From contig JAGOBN010000019.1 in the NCBI GenBank assembly GCA_017999235.1, forward strand, positions 10,296 through 17,000: a stretch of 6,705 bases of DNA, in the 5' to 3' direction. Shown one piece after another: positions 1 through 6,586 of the stretch. The stretch is from Anaerolineales bacterium (lineage in GTDB: Bacteria; Chloroflexota; Anaerolineae; Anaerolineales; UBA6663). The stretch's first letter is position 1; the number at the start of each line of letters is the position of its first letter. Below the pieces are notes generated by a model, which worked only from the letters and a program-made list of their open reading frames with translations, ran no database searches and was not told the DNA's origin. The position numbers were made by a program, and so were the translations under genes.

Positions 1-1
1 G

Positions 2-29
2 CCTCAACAACTGAGAAGTGACAAGAAGC
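2..29 (-). repeat. 16S pre-rRNA processing stem, 3' (trailer) arm
   Basis: This 28-nt segment downstream of the 16S 3' end is the near-exact inverted partner of 1672-1699 upstream of the 16S 5' end. In the minus-strand RNA the two arms pair at 27 of 28 positions, two of them G-U wobbles, with one A-C mismatch. Such a long duplex enclosing 16S is the classic RNase III substrate in bacterial rRNA precursors. The stem may extend past the left edge of the window; the first available outer pair (position 1 with 1700) does not match. Confidence 0.85.
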
Positions 30-83
30 ATCCACAACCAAGGCACAGAACTCACTCGTACCAAGCAAGTTCCGGTTGCTCTA

Positions 84-1588
<1,505 letters not shown>

Positions 1589-1860
1589 AAACCTCAAGCT
1601 TGCGCTCAAGTTCTCTTGCCTCAGGCCGAAGCCTGATAGAATCACAGGGTCTACCTTAGCTTGTGTTGCTAGCTTCTTGTCACTCTTCAGTTGTTAAGGT
1701 GCCGCCGCCCCCAACCCCACCCGCCGCACACAGAAATACCGACGCACTCACCGCGCATCGGGATCTCGCTCTTGAAGCTTGGGGAACTTCTGGGGGGATC
1801 AGACTTCAGTTGTGCAGATCCGCCACGTTTCTTGTGGCAAGACCGTGTTCTGTCTGGCGA
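1589..1860 (-). other. rRNA operon leader (5' external transcribed spacer)
   Basis: This is the non-coding stretch between the predicted rRNA transcription start (about 1858-1861) and the 16S 5' end, some 270 nt. It holds the leader arm of the processing stem (1672-1699). Near its start is a small hairpin (gccac 1822-1826 with gtggc 1834-1838). Further in is a second copy of cttcagttgt (1804-1813), the 10-mer also inside the processing arm (1685-1694). No convincing boxA antiterminator was found on the transcribed strand. The ORFs crossing it carry no recognisable protein family and run against rRNA transcription. Confidence 0.7.
1672..1699 (-). repeat. 16S pre-rRNA processing stem, 5' (leader) arm
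   Basis: This is the leader half of the long stem that encloses the 16S precursor, about 83 nt upstream of the mature 5' end; its partner lies at 2-29. On the plus strand it reads gcttcttgtcact, then cttcagttgttaagg. The central differences from the partner are a U-G wobble, a G-U wobble and one A-C mismatch, so the duplex is conserved as structure rather than as an exact copy. Known rRNA processing supports an RNase III cleavage site here; the cut position is not inferred. Confidence 0.85.
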
Positions 1861-1866
1861 AGGAGA

Positions 1867-1894
1867 ATTATACGTGGATCTACTGATAAGTCAA
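1867..1894 (-). promoter_or_regulatory. rRNA promoter, sigma70-type
   Basis: Read on the minus strand, TTGACT (complement of 1889-1894) is followed by a 16-bp spacer and a perfect TATAAT (complement of 1867-1872). The predicted start is near 1858-1861, about 270 nt before 16S. The location upstream of the processing stem, the near-consensus hexamers and an A/T-rich stretch just upstream (1896-1911) all fit a strong rRNA promoter. The 16-bp spacer is typical of E. coli rRNA P1 promoters. No second, tandem promoter could be supported. Confidence 0.8.
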
Positions 1895-1895
1895 G

Positions 1896-1911
1896 CTTTT
1901 TTAAGAATTGA
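1896..1911 (-). promoter_or_regulatory. UP-element-like A/T tract
   Basis: Directly upstream of the rRNA -35 hexamer the minus strand reads approximately TCAATTCTTAAAAAAG, an A/T-rich block in a GC-rich neighbourhood. Its place and composition match the UP elements that bind the RNA polymerase alpha C-terminal domain at rRNA promoters. The assignment is by position and composition only. Confidence 0.45.
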
Positions 1912-1977
1912 CTCGCGGGGATACTCAACCAGCTTGACCACCCGGGGAGGCGACCTGGTCGTTTGAGGCTGCAACGC

Positions 1978-2012
1978 CACCCGCCCCCTCCGCCAGCCGG
2001 GGAAGGCGGGTG
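1978..2012 (-). terminator. GC-rich hairpin after the GyrI/HhH unit
   Basis: CACCCGCC (1978-1985) and GGCGGGTG (2005-2012) are perfect 8-bp inverted repeats around a 19-nt loop; three more G-C pairs are possible inside across a two-base bulge. It lies about 40 nt beyond the stop codon of the GyrI-like gene (2052) and before the co-directional rRNA promoter, where a terminator would be useful. There is no T tract on either side, so it is not a standard intrinsic terminator. It could instead be an mRNA 3'-end stabiliser. Confidence 0.35.
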
Positions 2013-2051
2013 TGAACTCTGCGCCGGCGCTAATGCTCGGGCGCGACCCGG

Positions 2052-2516
2052 TTACTGGACTAGCGGCCGATTCAGCTCCGTGCGCCACAACGCTGGGTCA
2101 GGATTCGATTCCGGGCCGGCCACGTAACACTCCCAAAGCCCAGCGCCCGGCGTGCGCCCTTGAGCCACAATCCAGGCGTCCAATTCGCCCCAGGCCGCCC
2201 CCAGGCCCTCGTAACCACCATGATAGACCGCCCGCGCCACCAGGCCGGCCGGCCGCTGGCCGGCCACCACGCGGCCCGCGGTGGTGATCGGCGTCGGCAG
2301 GGGAATGCCAATTTCAAAATCAAAGACCGCCGGATCCATCCGCGCGTGATGCGTAAACCACGGCCCGGCCGGCGTGAGGCCCTGGGCGGCGACGGCGGCC
2401 ATTAGCTCCGCATAGCCCGGCCCCATGACCTCGCGGATTGCCTCGCGAGGAACCGTAATGTGGATGACCGCCGCCAACTGAGCGGCCGCTTGTGTGATCT
2501 GAAACGAATCAAGCAT
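2052..2516 (-). CDS. GyrI-like (AraC-type) effector-binding domain protein
   Basis: This 154-residue protein consists of essentially one effector-binding domain of the GyrI-like/AraC_E_bind type, with no DNA-binding domain of its own. Supporting segments are the first strand VIHITVPREAI (17-27), the helix with GPGYAELMAAVAAQGL (32-47), a PAGPWFTHH-like turn (49-57), the strand FDFEIGIPLP (65-74), VVAGQRPAG (83-91), and the terminal HGGYEGLGAAWGELDAWI and LWECYVAGPESNPDP region (99-141). Members of this superfamily bind small amphipathic or cationic ligands, either as sensor halves of transcription factors or as stand-alone binding proteins; the ligand here cannot be inferred. The start at 2516 is well supported by AAGGGAG on the minus strand (complement of 2524-2530), 7 nt upstream. 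One base separates it from the stop codon of the upstream HhH gene, so the two are surely co-transcribed and probably translationally coupled. The protein should be cytoplasmic; no signal peptide is visible. Confidence 0.8.
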   Translation of the reverse strand: MLDSFQITQAAAQLAAVIHITVPREAIREVMGPGYAELMAAVAAQGLTPAGPWFTHHARMDPAVFDFEIGIPLPTPITTAGRVVAGQRPAGLVARAVYHGGYEGLGAAWGELDAWIVAQGRTPGAGLWECYVAGPESNPDPALWRTELNRPLVQ

Positions 2517-2517
2517 G

Positions 2518-2772
2518 TCAGCTCTCCCTTAAAGAAGGCCCAGCCACTTGACTAGGCTTGAATACCAGACCGTTAGCGGCCATGGTCTGGCGCAACAATC
2601 CCAGCGCCGCAGGCCCCAGATCGTGAAGATGGGCGATTTCGGCTTCGCTGTACTGGGTCAACTGCTTGAGTTGGGCGATCCCCGCCCCAGCCTGCGCTTG
2701 GCAGGCCGGCGCCGCCGATTTGGGCAGTAGATCATTGTGTGGGGCTGCAAAAGGAACGGGGGTTCTCTTCAT
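2518..2772 (-). CDS. Small helix-hairpin-helix (RNAP alpha-CTD-like) protein
   Basis: This is a small soluble protein of 84 residues if the ATG at 2772 is used. Residues 31-73 (GIAQLKQLTQ, then SEAEIAHLHDLGPAALGLL, ending NGLVFKP) follow the pattern of small HhH proteins that resemble the RNA polymerase alpha C-terminal domain: an opening helix, a helix ending in a LHxLGPxAL hairpin, and a final helix ending in GLxF. Residues 17-21 (PKSAA) match the common lead-in of such proteins. The fold normally contacts DNA or protein non-specifically; no specific role can be assigned. A TTG at 2811 in the same frame would give 97 residues, but it lies only about 5 nt after the predicted transcription start, so ATG 2772 is preferred. 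That ATG has no clear Shine-Dalgarno. The gene ends one base before the GyrI-like gene, whose SD lies inside it. Confidence 0.7.
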   Translation of the reverse strand: MKRTPVPFAAPHNDLLPKSAAPACQAQAGAGIAQLKQLTQYSEAEIAHLHDLGPAALGLLRQTMAANGLVFKPSQVAGPSLRES

Positions 2773-2822
2773 GGTGGTTAGGCCGGTTGTCTCAAAGAGA
2801 ATAGGCGACAAACTCGATCCAG

Positions 2823-2851
2823 ATAATAGAACATATTTTCTTATTCGTCAA
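2823..2851 (-). promoter_or_regulatory. sigma70-type promoter of the HhH/GyrI unit
   Basis: On the minus strand TTGACG (complement of 2846-2851) is followed by exactly 17 bp and TATTAT (complement of 2823-2828). Predicted transcription start is near 2816, giving a leader of about 44 nt to the ATG at 2772. The whole element sits in a strikingly AT-rich patch (about 2819-2850) within GC-rich surroundings. It is oriented away from mgsA. Confidence 0.75.
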
Positions 2852-2995
2852 GACGCTGGCGATCACTTTATGGGCCGGTTGCCCGCACGGCGAGTAATTA
2901 ATGATAGGATTTACTCGATCCTCCGCCTGCTTGCTCTCCCCACACAGTCTATGCCCAAGCACAAAGCGCGCTTCAGGCCAGAGGCGGTTGAAATT

Positions 2996-3007
2996 CGCCG
3001 GCCGGCG
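2996..3007. repeat. 12-bp perfect palindrome before the mgsA SD
   Basis: CGCCGGCCGGCG is a perfect palindrome ending one base before the AAGGAG ribosome binding site of mgsA. It could bind a dimeric protein, or fold as a 4-bp G-C stem with a GGCC loop next to the SD. In this GC-rich sequence it may also be chance. Confidence 0.3.
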
Positions 3008-3023
3008 CAAGGAGAAGTTTTCT

Positions 3024-3542
3024 ATGCTGGAACACAAGAAGATTGCGATGGAGTACGACAAGAAGATCGCCCTGGTGGCCCACGACAACAAGAAATGGGA
3101 TTTGGTGCAATGGGCCAAGTACAACCGCGACCTGCTGGCCCATCACCGCGTGTACGCCACCGGGACCACCGGCCTGATCCTGGAGCAAGAGTTGGGCTTC
3201 CCGATCACCAAGCTGCAAAGCGGGCCGCTGGGCGGCGATCAGCAGATCGGGGCCAAGATTGTCAGCGATGAGATTGACTTCTTGATCTTCTTCTGGGACC
3301 CGCTGGAGCCTCAACCGCACGATCCGGACGTGAAAGCGCTGCTGCGGATGGCGGTTGTGTGGAACATCCCGATCGCGTGCAATCGGGCTTCGGCGGACTT
3401 TATGATTTCGTCGCCGTTGATGGACGGCCAGTATGACCGGCTGGTGCCCGATTACGAGGAGTACCGCAACCGCCGGATTGTCGGCCGCGCCGAGCCGGAG
3501 CCGGCCGCCACCCTGATCACCCTGATCGACGAGACCGGCTGA
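3024..3542 (+). CDS. mgsA: Methylglyoxal synthase
   Basis: It converts dihydroxyacetone phosphate into methylglyoxal and phosphate in the cytoplasm, a glycolytic bypass used when phosphate is short or sugar phosphates accumulate. The 172-residue product carries the family signature: HDNKK (20-24), YATGTTG (44-50) for phosphate binding, [12 protein letters not shown] (66-77) with the catalytic Asp72, and FFWDPL (89-94) with Asp92. His99 and Asp102 of HDPDVKAL and [13 protein letters not shown] (114-126) complete it. These match E. coli Asp71, Asp91, His98 and Asp101 with an offset of one. The start is fixed by AAGGAG (3009-3014) at 9-nt spacing; the reading frame is open from 2901 but the added residues do not look like the family. 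The E. coli enzyme has 152 residues, so about 20 residues at the C terminus (from about EPEPAATL on) are extra. It diverges from the HhH/GyrI unit and ends 70 nt before the next operon. Confidence 0.96.
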   Translation: MLEHKKIAMEYDKKIALVAHDNKKWDLVQWAKYNRDLLAHHRVYATGTTGLILEQELGFPITKLQSGPLGGDQQIGAKIVSDEIDFLIFFWDPLEPQPHDPDVKALLRMAVVWNIPIACNRASADFMISSPLMDGQYDRLVPDYEEYRNRRIVGRAEPEPAATLITLIDETG

Positions 3543-3598
3543 GCTGGGCCAACACCCCCCGGACGCGGCCTGCCGGTGAGCGCGGACAACGCGCCCGG

Positions 3599-3604
3599 TA
3601 TAAT
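3599..3604 (+). promoter_or_regulatory. -10 element of a probably leaderless promoter
   Basis: A perfect TATAAT stands in an otherwise GC-only neighbourhood in the 70-nt gap between mgsA and the ATP-grasp gene. Its last base is 8 nt before the ATG at 3613, so transcription would begin at about 3611-3613, at the start codon itself. There is no Shine-Dalgarno before that ATG and no recognisable -35 hexamer at 16-18 bp. This arrangement is known from leaderless genes in several bacterial phyla, well documented in Deinococcus. Confidence 0.6.
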
Positions 3605-3612
3605 GCCGGCCT

Positions 3613-4761
3613 ATGGCCAACCTCTTGCTCACCGGGGGACGCGCCCCAGCGACGTTAGAGTTGGCGCGGCTGATGCGGGCGGCCGGCCACCGCGTGGTGA
3701 TGGCGGAAAGCGCCGCCCTGCATCTCACCCAGCCGTCGGCCGCGATCCAGCGCCACTACCGCGTGCCGGCGCCGCGCCAGGCGCCGGCGGCCTTTGGCGC
3801 CGCCCTGCTCCGCATCTGCGCCGCCGAAAACATCGACCTGGTGATCCCGACTTGCGAAGAGGTGTTCTATGTGGCGCAGATCCACGATCGGCTGCCAGGC
3901 CGCGTGTTCGGGGAGCCGCTGGAACGCCTGCGGCCGCTGCACAGCAAATGGGACTTCGTCCAGCGCGCGCGCCGCTATGGGCTGAGCGTGCCGGCCACCC
4001 GGCTGCTGACCAGCACGGCTGAGCGCGACGCCGTTTTGCCGGAGGCCGGCGACCTGGTCTTCAAGCCCGTCTACTCGCGGTTCGCGGCCAAGACCGTCAT
4101 CCGCCCCACCCGCGCGCAGGCCGAGGCCGTCCTCCCCTCGCCGCAAAACCCGTGGGTGGCGCAAGCCTTTATCCCCGGCCGGCAATTCTGCTCTTACAGC
4201 CTGGCCCACGCCGGCCGCCTGGCCGCGCACACGGTGTATCTCACCGAGTTCACGGCCGGCCAGGGCTCCACGATCGCGTTCCAACATCACCCGCACGCGG
4301 CCATTCAGCGCTGGGTGGAGCAGTTTGTGGCCCAGGAGCAGTTCACGGGGCAGATCGCCTTTGACTTTATCGAAAGCGCCGCCGGCCAGGTGACGGCGCT
4401 GGAATGCAACCCGCGCACGACCAGCGGCCTGCATCTGCTGGCCGCCGAGCCTGGGCTGGCGCAGGCGTTCTTGGCCTGCCCGGAACAGCCGATCACGCCG
4501 GCCGCCGGCGCCCGCCCCCAACTGCTGGCTCTGGCGATGTGGGTTTATGGCCTGCCGGCGCTGCGCACCCCGGCGCGCTTCCGGCGCTGGGCCGAACTGA
4601 TGCGGGCCGGCCGCGACGTCATCTTTCGATTGAATGATCCGCTGCCGGCGCTCTGGCAATGGGTGGGGCTGGGCTATTTTCTGGGGCAGAGCTGGCGCCG
4701 CCGGATCACGCCTTTGGAAGCCTCCACCTACGACATCGAATGGAACGGGCCGGCCGCATGA
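3613..4761 (+). CDS. ATP-grasp domain protein
   Basis: This is a 382-residue cytoplasmic ATP-grasp enzyme. The family uses ATP to activate a carboxylate as an acyl phosphate, which an amine or thiol then attacks. An N-terminal nucleotide-fold segment (LLLTGGRAPATLELARLMRA, 4-23) and a CEEVFYVAQ region (81-89) precede the ATP-grasp part. SKWDFVQRARRYGLSVPAT (111-129) is typical of the carbamoyl-phosphate-synthase-like branch. LVFKPVYSRF (148-157) supplies an ATP-binding lysine, Lys151. AQAFIPGRQFCSYS (184-197) covers the flexible loop. FDFI with Asp251 and ALECNPRTTSG (262-272) with Glu264, Asn266 and Arg268 fit the metal/phosphate site. The C-terminal 80 residues, rich in Trp and aromatic residues, are not a recognised domain. 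Substrate is unknown. It is the first gene of the operon and its stop overlaps the next start (ATGA, 4758-4761). The start lacks an SD and fits leaderless initiation. Confidence 0.88.
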   Translation: MANLLLTGGRAPATLELARLMRAAGHRVVMAESAALHLTQPSAAIQRHYRVPAPRQAPAAFGAALLRICAAENIDLVIPTCEEVFYVAQIHDRLPGRVFGEPLERLRPLHSKWDFVQRARRYGLSVPATRLLTSTAERDAVLPEAGDLVFKPVYSRFAAKTVIRPTRAQAEAVLPSPQNPWVAQAFIPGRQFCSYSLAHAGRLAAHTVYLTEFTAGQGSTIAFQHHPHAAIQRWVEQFVAQEQFTGQIAFDFIESAAGQVTALECNPRTTSGLHLLAAEPGLAQAFLACPEQPITPAAGARPQLLALAMWVYGLPALRTPARFRRWAELMRAGRDVIFRLNDPLPALWQWVGLGYFLGQSWRRRITPLEASTYDIEWNGPAA

Positions 4762-5750
4762 ACGTTTTAGTCACGGGCGGCACCGGCTTCCTCGGCGGCG
4801 CGCTGGCCCGCCGGCTGCAAGCCGAAGGGCATACGGTCACCGCGCTCGGCCGGGACCACGCCCGCGGACAGCGGCTGCAGGCGCAGGGGGTGCGGTTTAT
4901 CCCGGTGGATTTTAGCGACGCGGCCGCCCTGACCGCCGCCTGCCGCGCGCAGGCGGTGGTCTTTCATTGCGGCGCCTTATCCGCGCCGTGGGGGCGCTAT
5001 CTAGATTTTTACGCCGCCAACGTCACCGGCACCGAACAGGTGGTGCGCGCCTGCCAACAGACCGGCGTGCGCCGGCTGGTGCACGTCTCCACCCCCAGCC
5101 TGTATTTTGCCTACGCGCCGCGGCTCGACGTGCGCGAGACCGACCCGTTGCCCGCCCGCCAGGTGACGGCCTATGCCCAGACGAAGCTCCAAGCGGAGCA
5201 AGTAGTGCGGCGCGCCATGACGGCCGGCTTGCCGGCCATCATCGTGCGCCCCCGCGCCATTTTTGGCCCCGGCGATACCAGCCTCCTGCCGCGCCTGATC
5301 GCGCGGCTGCAGACCGGGCGCCTGCCGATCATCGGTGATGGGCAGACCATCGGCGACCTGACCGGCCTCGACAATCTGGTGGACGCGCTCGTGCTCTGCC
5401 TGCAAGCGCCGGAAGCCGCGGTGGGGCGTGCGTACAATATCACCAATGGTGAACCCATCCGGGTCTGGGACCAGATCGCCGCGCTGTGTGACGCGCTGGG
5501 CCTCCGGCGCCCCACCCGCGCCGTGCCGGCCGGCCTGGCAATGGCCTGGGCTTGGATACTGGAACACTGGTACACCCGCTGGCGCCCCCAGGCCGAGCCG
5601 CCGCTCACGCGTTACATGGTCAGCGTGGTCGCGCACAGCGCCACGCTCAACATCGACGCGGCCCGCCGGGAACTGGGGTATCAACCGCGCCAGACCACGG
5701 CCGCCGGCCTGGCGCAGTTTGTGGACTGGTGGAAAGCGACGCATCCATGA
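4758..5750 (+). CDS. NAD(P)-dependent SDR, epimerase/3-beta-HSD type
   Basis: This 330-residue extended short-chain dehydrogenase/reductase probably oxidises or reduces a hydroxyl/keto group with NAD(P). The N terminus VLVTGGTGFLGGALARRL (3-20) is a complete TGxxGxxG dinucleotide-binding loop. VDFSDAAAL (50-58) is the usual adenine-contacting segment. FHCGALSAPWGRYLDFYAANVTGTEQVV (69-96) closely resembles 3-beta-hydroxysteroid dehydrogenase-like and OleD-like members. HVSTPSLY (109-116) holds the catalytic Thr/Ser, and Tyr139-x-x-x-Lys143 (YAQTK) is the catalytic pair. RPRAIFGPGD (164-173) and GDLTGLDNLVDAL (199-211) are also family-typical. The C-terminal half has a hydrophobic, Trp-rich stretch (AMAWAWILEHWYTRW, 261-275) that could form part of a lipophilic substrate pocket. 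This start is preferred because the glycine-rich loop begins at residue 7; the frame is open further upstream inside the ATP-grasp gene. Both gene borders are ATGA overlaps. Confidence 0.9.
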   Translation: MNVLVTGGTGFLGGALARRLQAEGHTVTALGRDHARGQRLQAQGVRFIPVDFSDAAALTAACRAQAVVFHCGALSAPWGRYLDFYAANVTGTEQVVRACQQTGVRRLVHVSTPSLYFAYAPRLDVRETDPLPARQVTAYAQTKLQAEQVVRRAMTAGLPAIIVRPRAIFGPGDTSLLPRLIARLQTGRLPIIGDGQTIGDLTGLDNLVDALVLCLQAPEAAVGRAYNITNGEPIRVWDQIAALCDALGLRRPTRAVPAGLAMAWAWILEHWYTRWRPQAEPPLTRYMVSVVAHSATLNIDAARRELGYQPRQTTAAGLAQFVDWWKATHP

Positions 5751-6586
5751 CCGTCTCAATACGTCTGCTGCAAGCGGGTTATTGCCTGCAATCCGAACAC
5801 CTGATGCTGGCCGGCGGAGCCTGGCGCACCGTGCAATTTCCGGCCCTGCTGGCGCTGCTCGTCCATCCCCGGCATGGGGCCATCCTGTACGATACTGGCT
5901 ACTCCCAGCGGTTCTTCAGCGAAACCCGGCGCTGGCCGTACAGCCTGTACGCGCGCCTCACGCCGGTGGTCCTGCGCCCCGAGGAATTGGCCGTGGCTCA
6001 ACTGCGGCGGCTGGGGCTGAGCGCCGGCGATGTGCGCACGGTGGTGATCTCGCACTTTCACGCCGACCACGTGGGCGCCCTGCAGGACTTTCCCCGCGCT
6101 GACTTCCGCTTCTGGGCGGACGCCTATGCCGCGGTGCGCGGGCGGCAGGGGTTTGGGGCGCTGCGCGCCGGCTATCTGCCGGGGCTGCTGCCGGGCGATT
6201 TTGATGAGCGCGCGCGGCCGCTGGACGCCGGCGCCGCGCGCCCGCTGCCGGCGAGGTATGCCCCTTTCCAGCACGGGATTGATCTCTTTGGTGATGAAAG
6301 CGTCATCGCCGTCGCCCTGCCCGGCCATGCCGCCGGCCAGCTCGGCCTGTTCGTAAACGCCGACGACGGCCAGCGCTACTTTCTGGTGGCCGACGCCTGC
6401 TGGCATCGCCGCGCCTACCAGGAACTGCGCTTTCCGCATCCGATCGCGAATCTGCTCTTCTCCGATCCAGCCCACTATCGCCAGACCGTGCGGCAGTTGG
6501 CGGTCTTCAGCCGGCAGCAGCCCGACTGTCACATCATCCCGTCCCATTGCACGGACACCCGCGACCGCTACGTTCAAGGCCCATGA
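5747..6586 (+). CDS. MBL-fold metallo-hydrolase
   Basis: This 279-residue hydrolase has the metallo-beta-lactamase fold, with the full dinuclear metal site visible. SHFHADHVG (102-110) supplies His103, His105, Asp107 and His108. LPGHAAGQLGLF (191-202) supplies His194, FLVADA (212-217) the bridging Asp216, and IIPSHC (263-268) His267. The layout, with an early LYDTGYS segment (48-54) and PGHxxGQLGLF, resembles the AHL-lactonase-like/AiiA-related group, which opens lactone or ester bonds. A quorum-quenching role cannot be claimed: the neighbours suggest a pathway step such as hydrolysis of a thioester, ester or lactone. No signal peptide is seen, so it should be cytoplasmic. The start at 5747 overlaps the SDR stop (ATGA); a weak GGAAAG (5731-5736) lies 10 nt upstream. 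It ends by overlapping the next start in the same way. The frame continues upstream of 5747 but that part has no family similarity. Confidence 0.92.
   Translation: MTVSIRLLQAGYCLQSEHLMLAGGAWRTVQFPALLALLVHPRHGAILYDTGYSQRFFSETRRWPYSLYARLTPVVLRPEELAVAQLRRLGLSAGDVRTVVISHFHADHVGALQDFPRADFRFWADAYAAVRGRQGFGALRAGYLPGLLPGDFDERARPLDAGAARPLPARYAPFQHGIDLFGDESVIAVALPGHAAGQLGLFVNADDGQRYFLVADACWHRRAYQELRFPHPIANLLFSDPAHYRQTVRQLAVFSRQQPDCHIIPSHCTDTRDRYVQGP

Noticed and set aside
1767..1776. cgctcttgaa, a boxA-like antitermination sequence in the rRNA leader
   Set aside because: It reads on the plus strand, whereas the leader RNA is made from the minus strand, so it would not be present in the transcript as boxA.
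1900..1928. Possible second rRNA promoter (TTGAGT at 1923-1928 with CTTAAA at 1900-1905)
   Set aside because: The -10 match is poor, and the element overlaps the UP-like tract of the much better promoter at 1867-1894.
2901..3023. Extended start of mgsA at 2901
   Set aside because: It would add 41 residues unlike the family and has no SD; ATG 3024 has AAGGAG at 9 nt.
2666..3728. ORFs 2666-3271 (+), 2792-3124 (-) and 2973-3728 (-)
   Set aside because: They overlap mgsA, the HhH gene or the divergent promoter region in other frames and show no family features; the mgsA frame has all active-site residues and an SD.
3655..5759. Long minus-strand ORFs (334 residues at 3655-4659 and 252 residues at 5001-5759)
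   Set aside because: They lie fully antisense to genes with clear families and catalytic motifs, are rich in Arg, Gly and Ala as expected of GC-rich shadow frames, and contain no recognisable domain.
5756..6577. Minus-strand ORF of 273 residues
   Set aside because: It is antisense to the MBL-fold gene; low-complexity shadow composition and no family features.
5747..6586. Assigning the MBL protein as an AHL lactonase (quorum quenching)
   Set aside because: The metal site and layout fit, but many MBL subfamilies share them and the operon context points to a pathway enzyme; substrate cannot be told from motifs.
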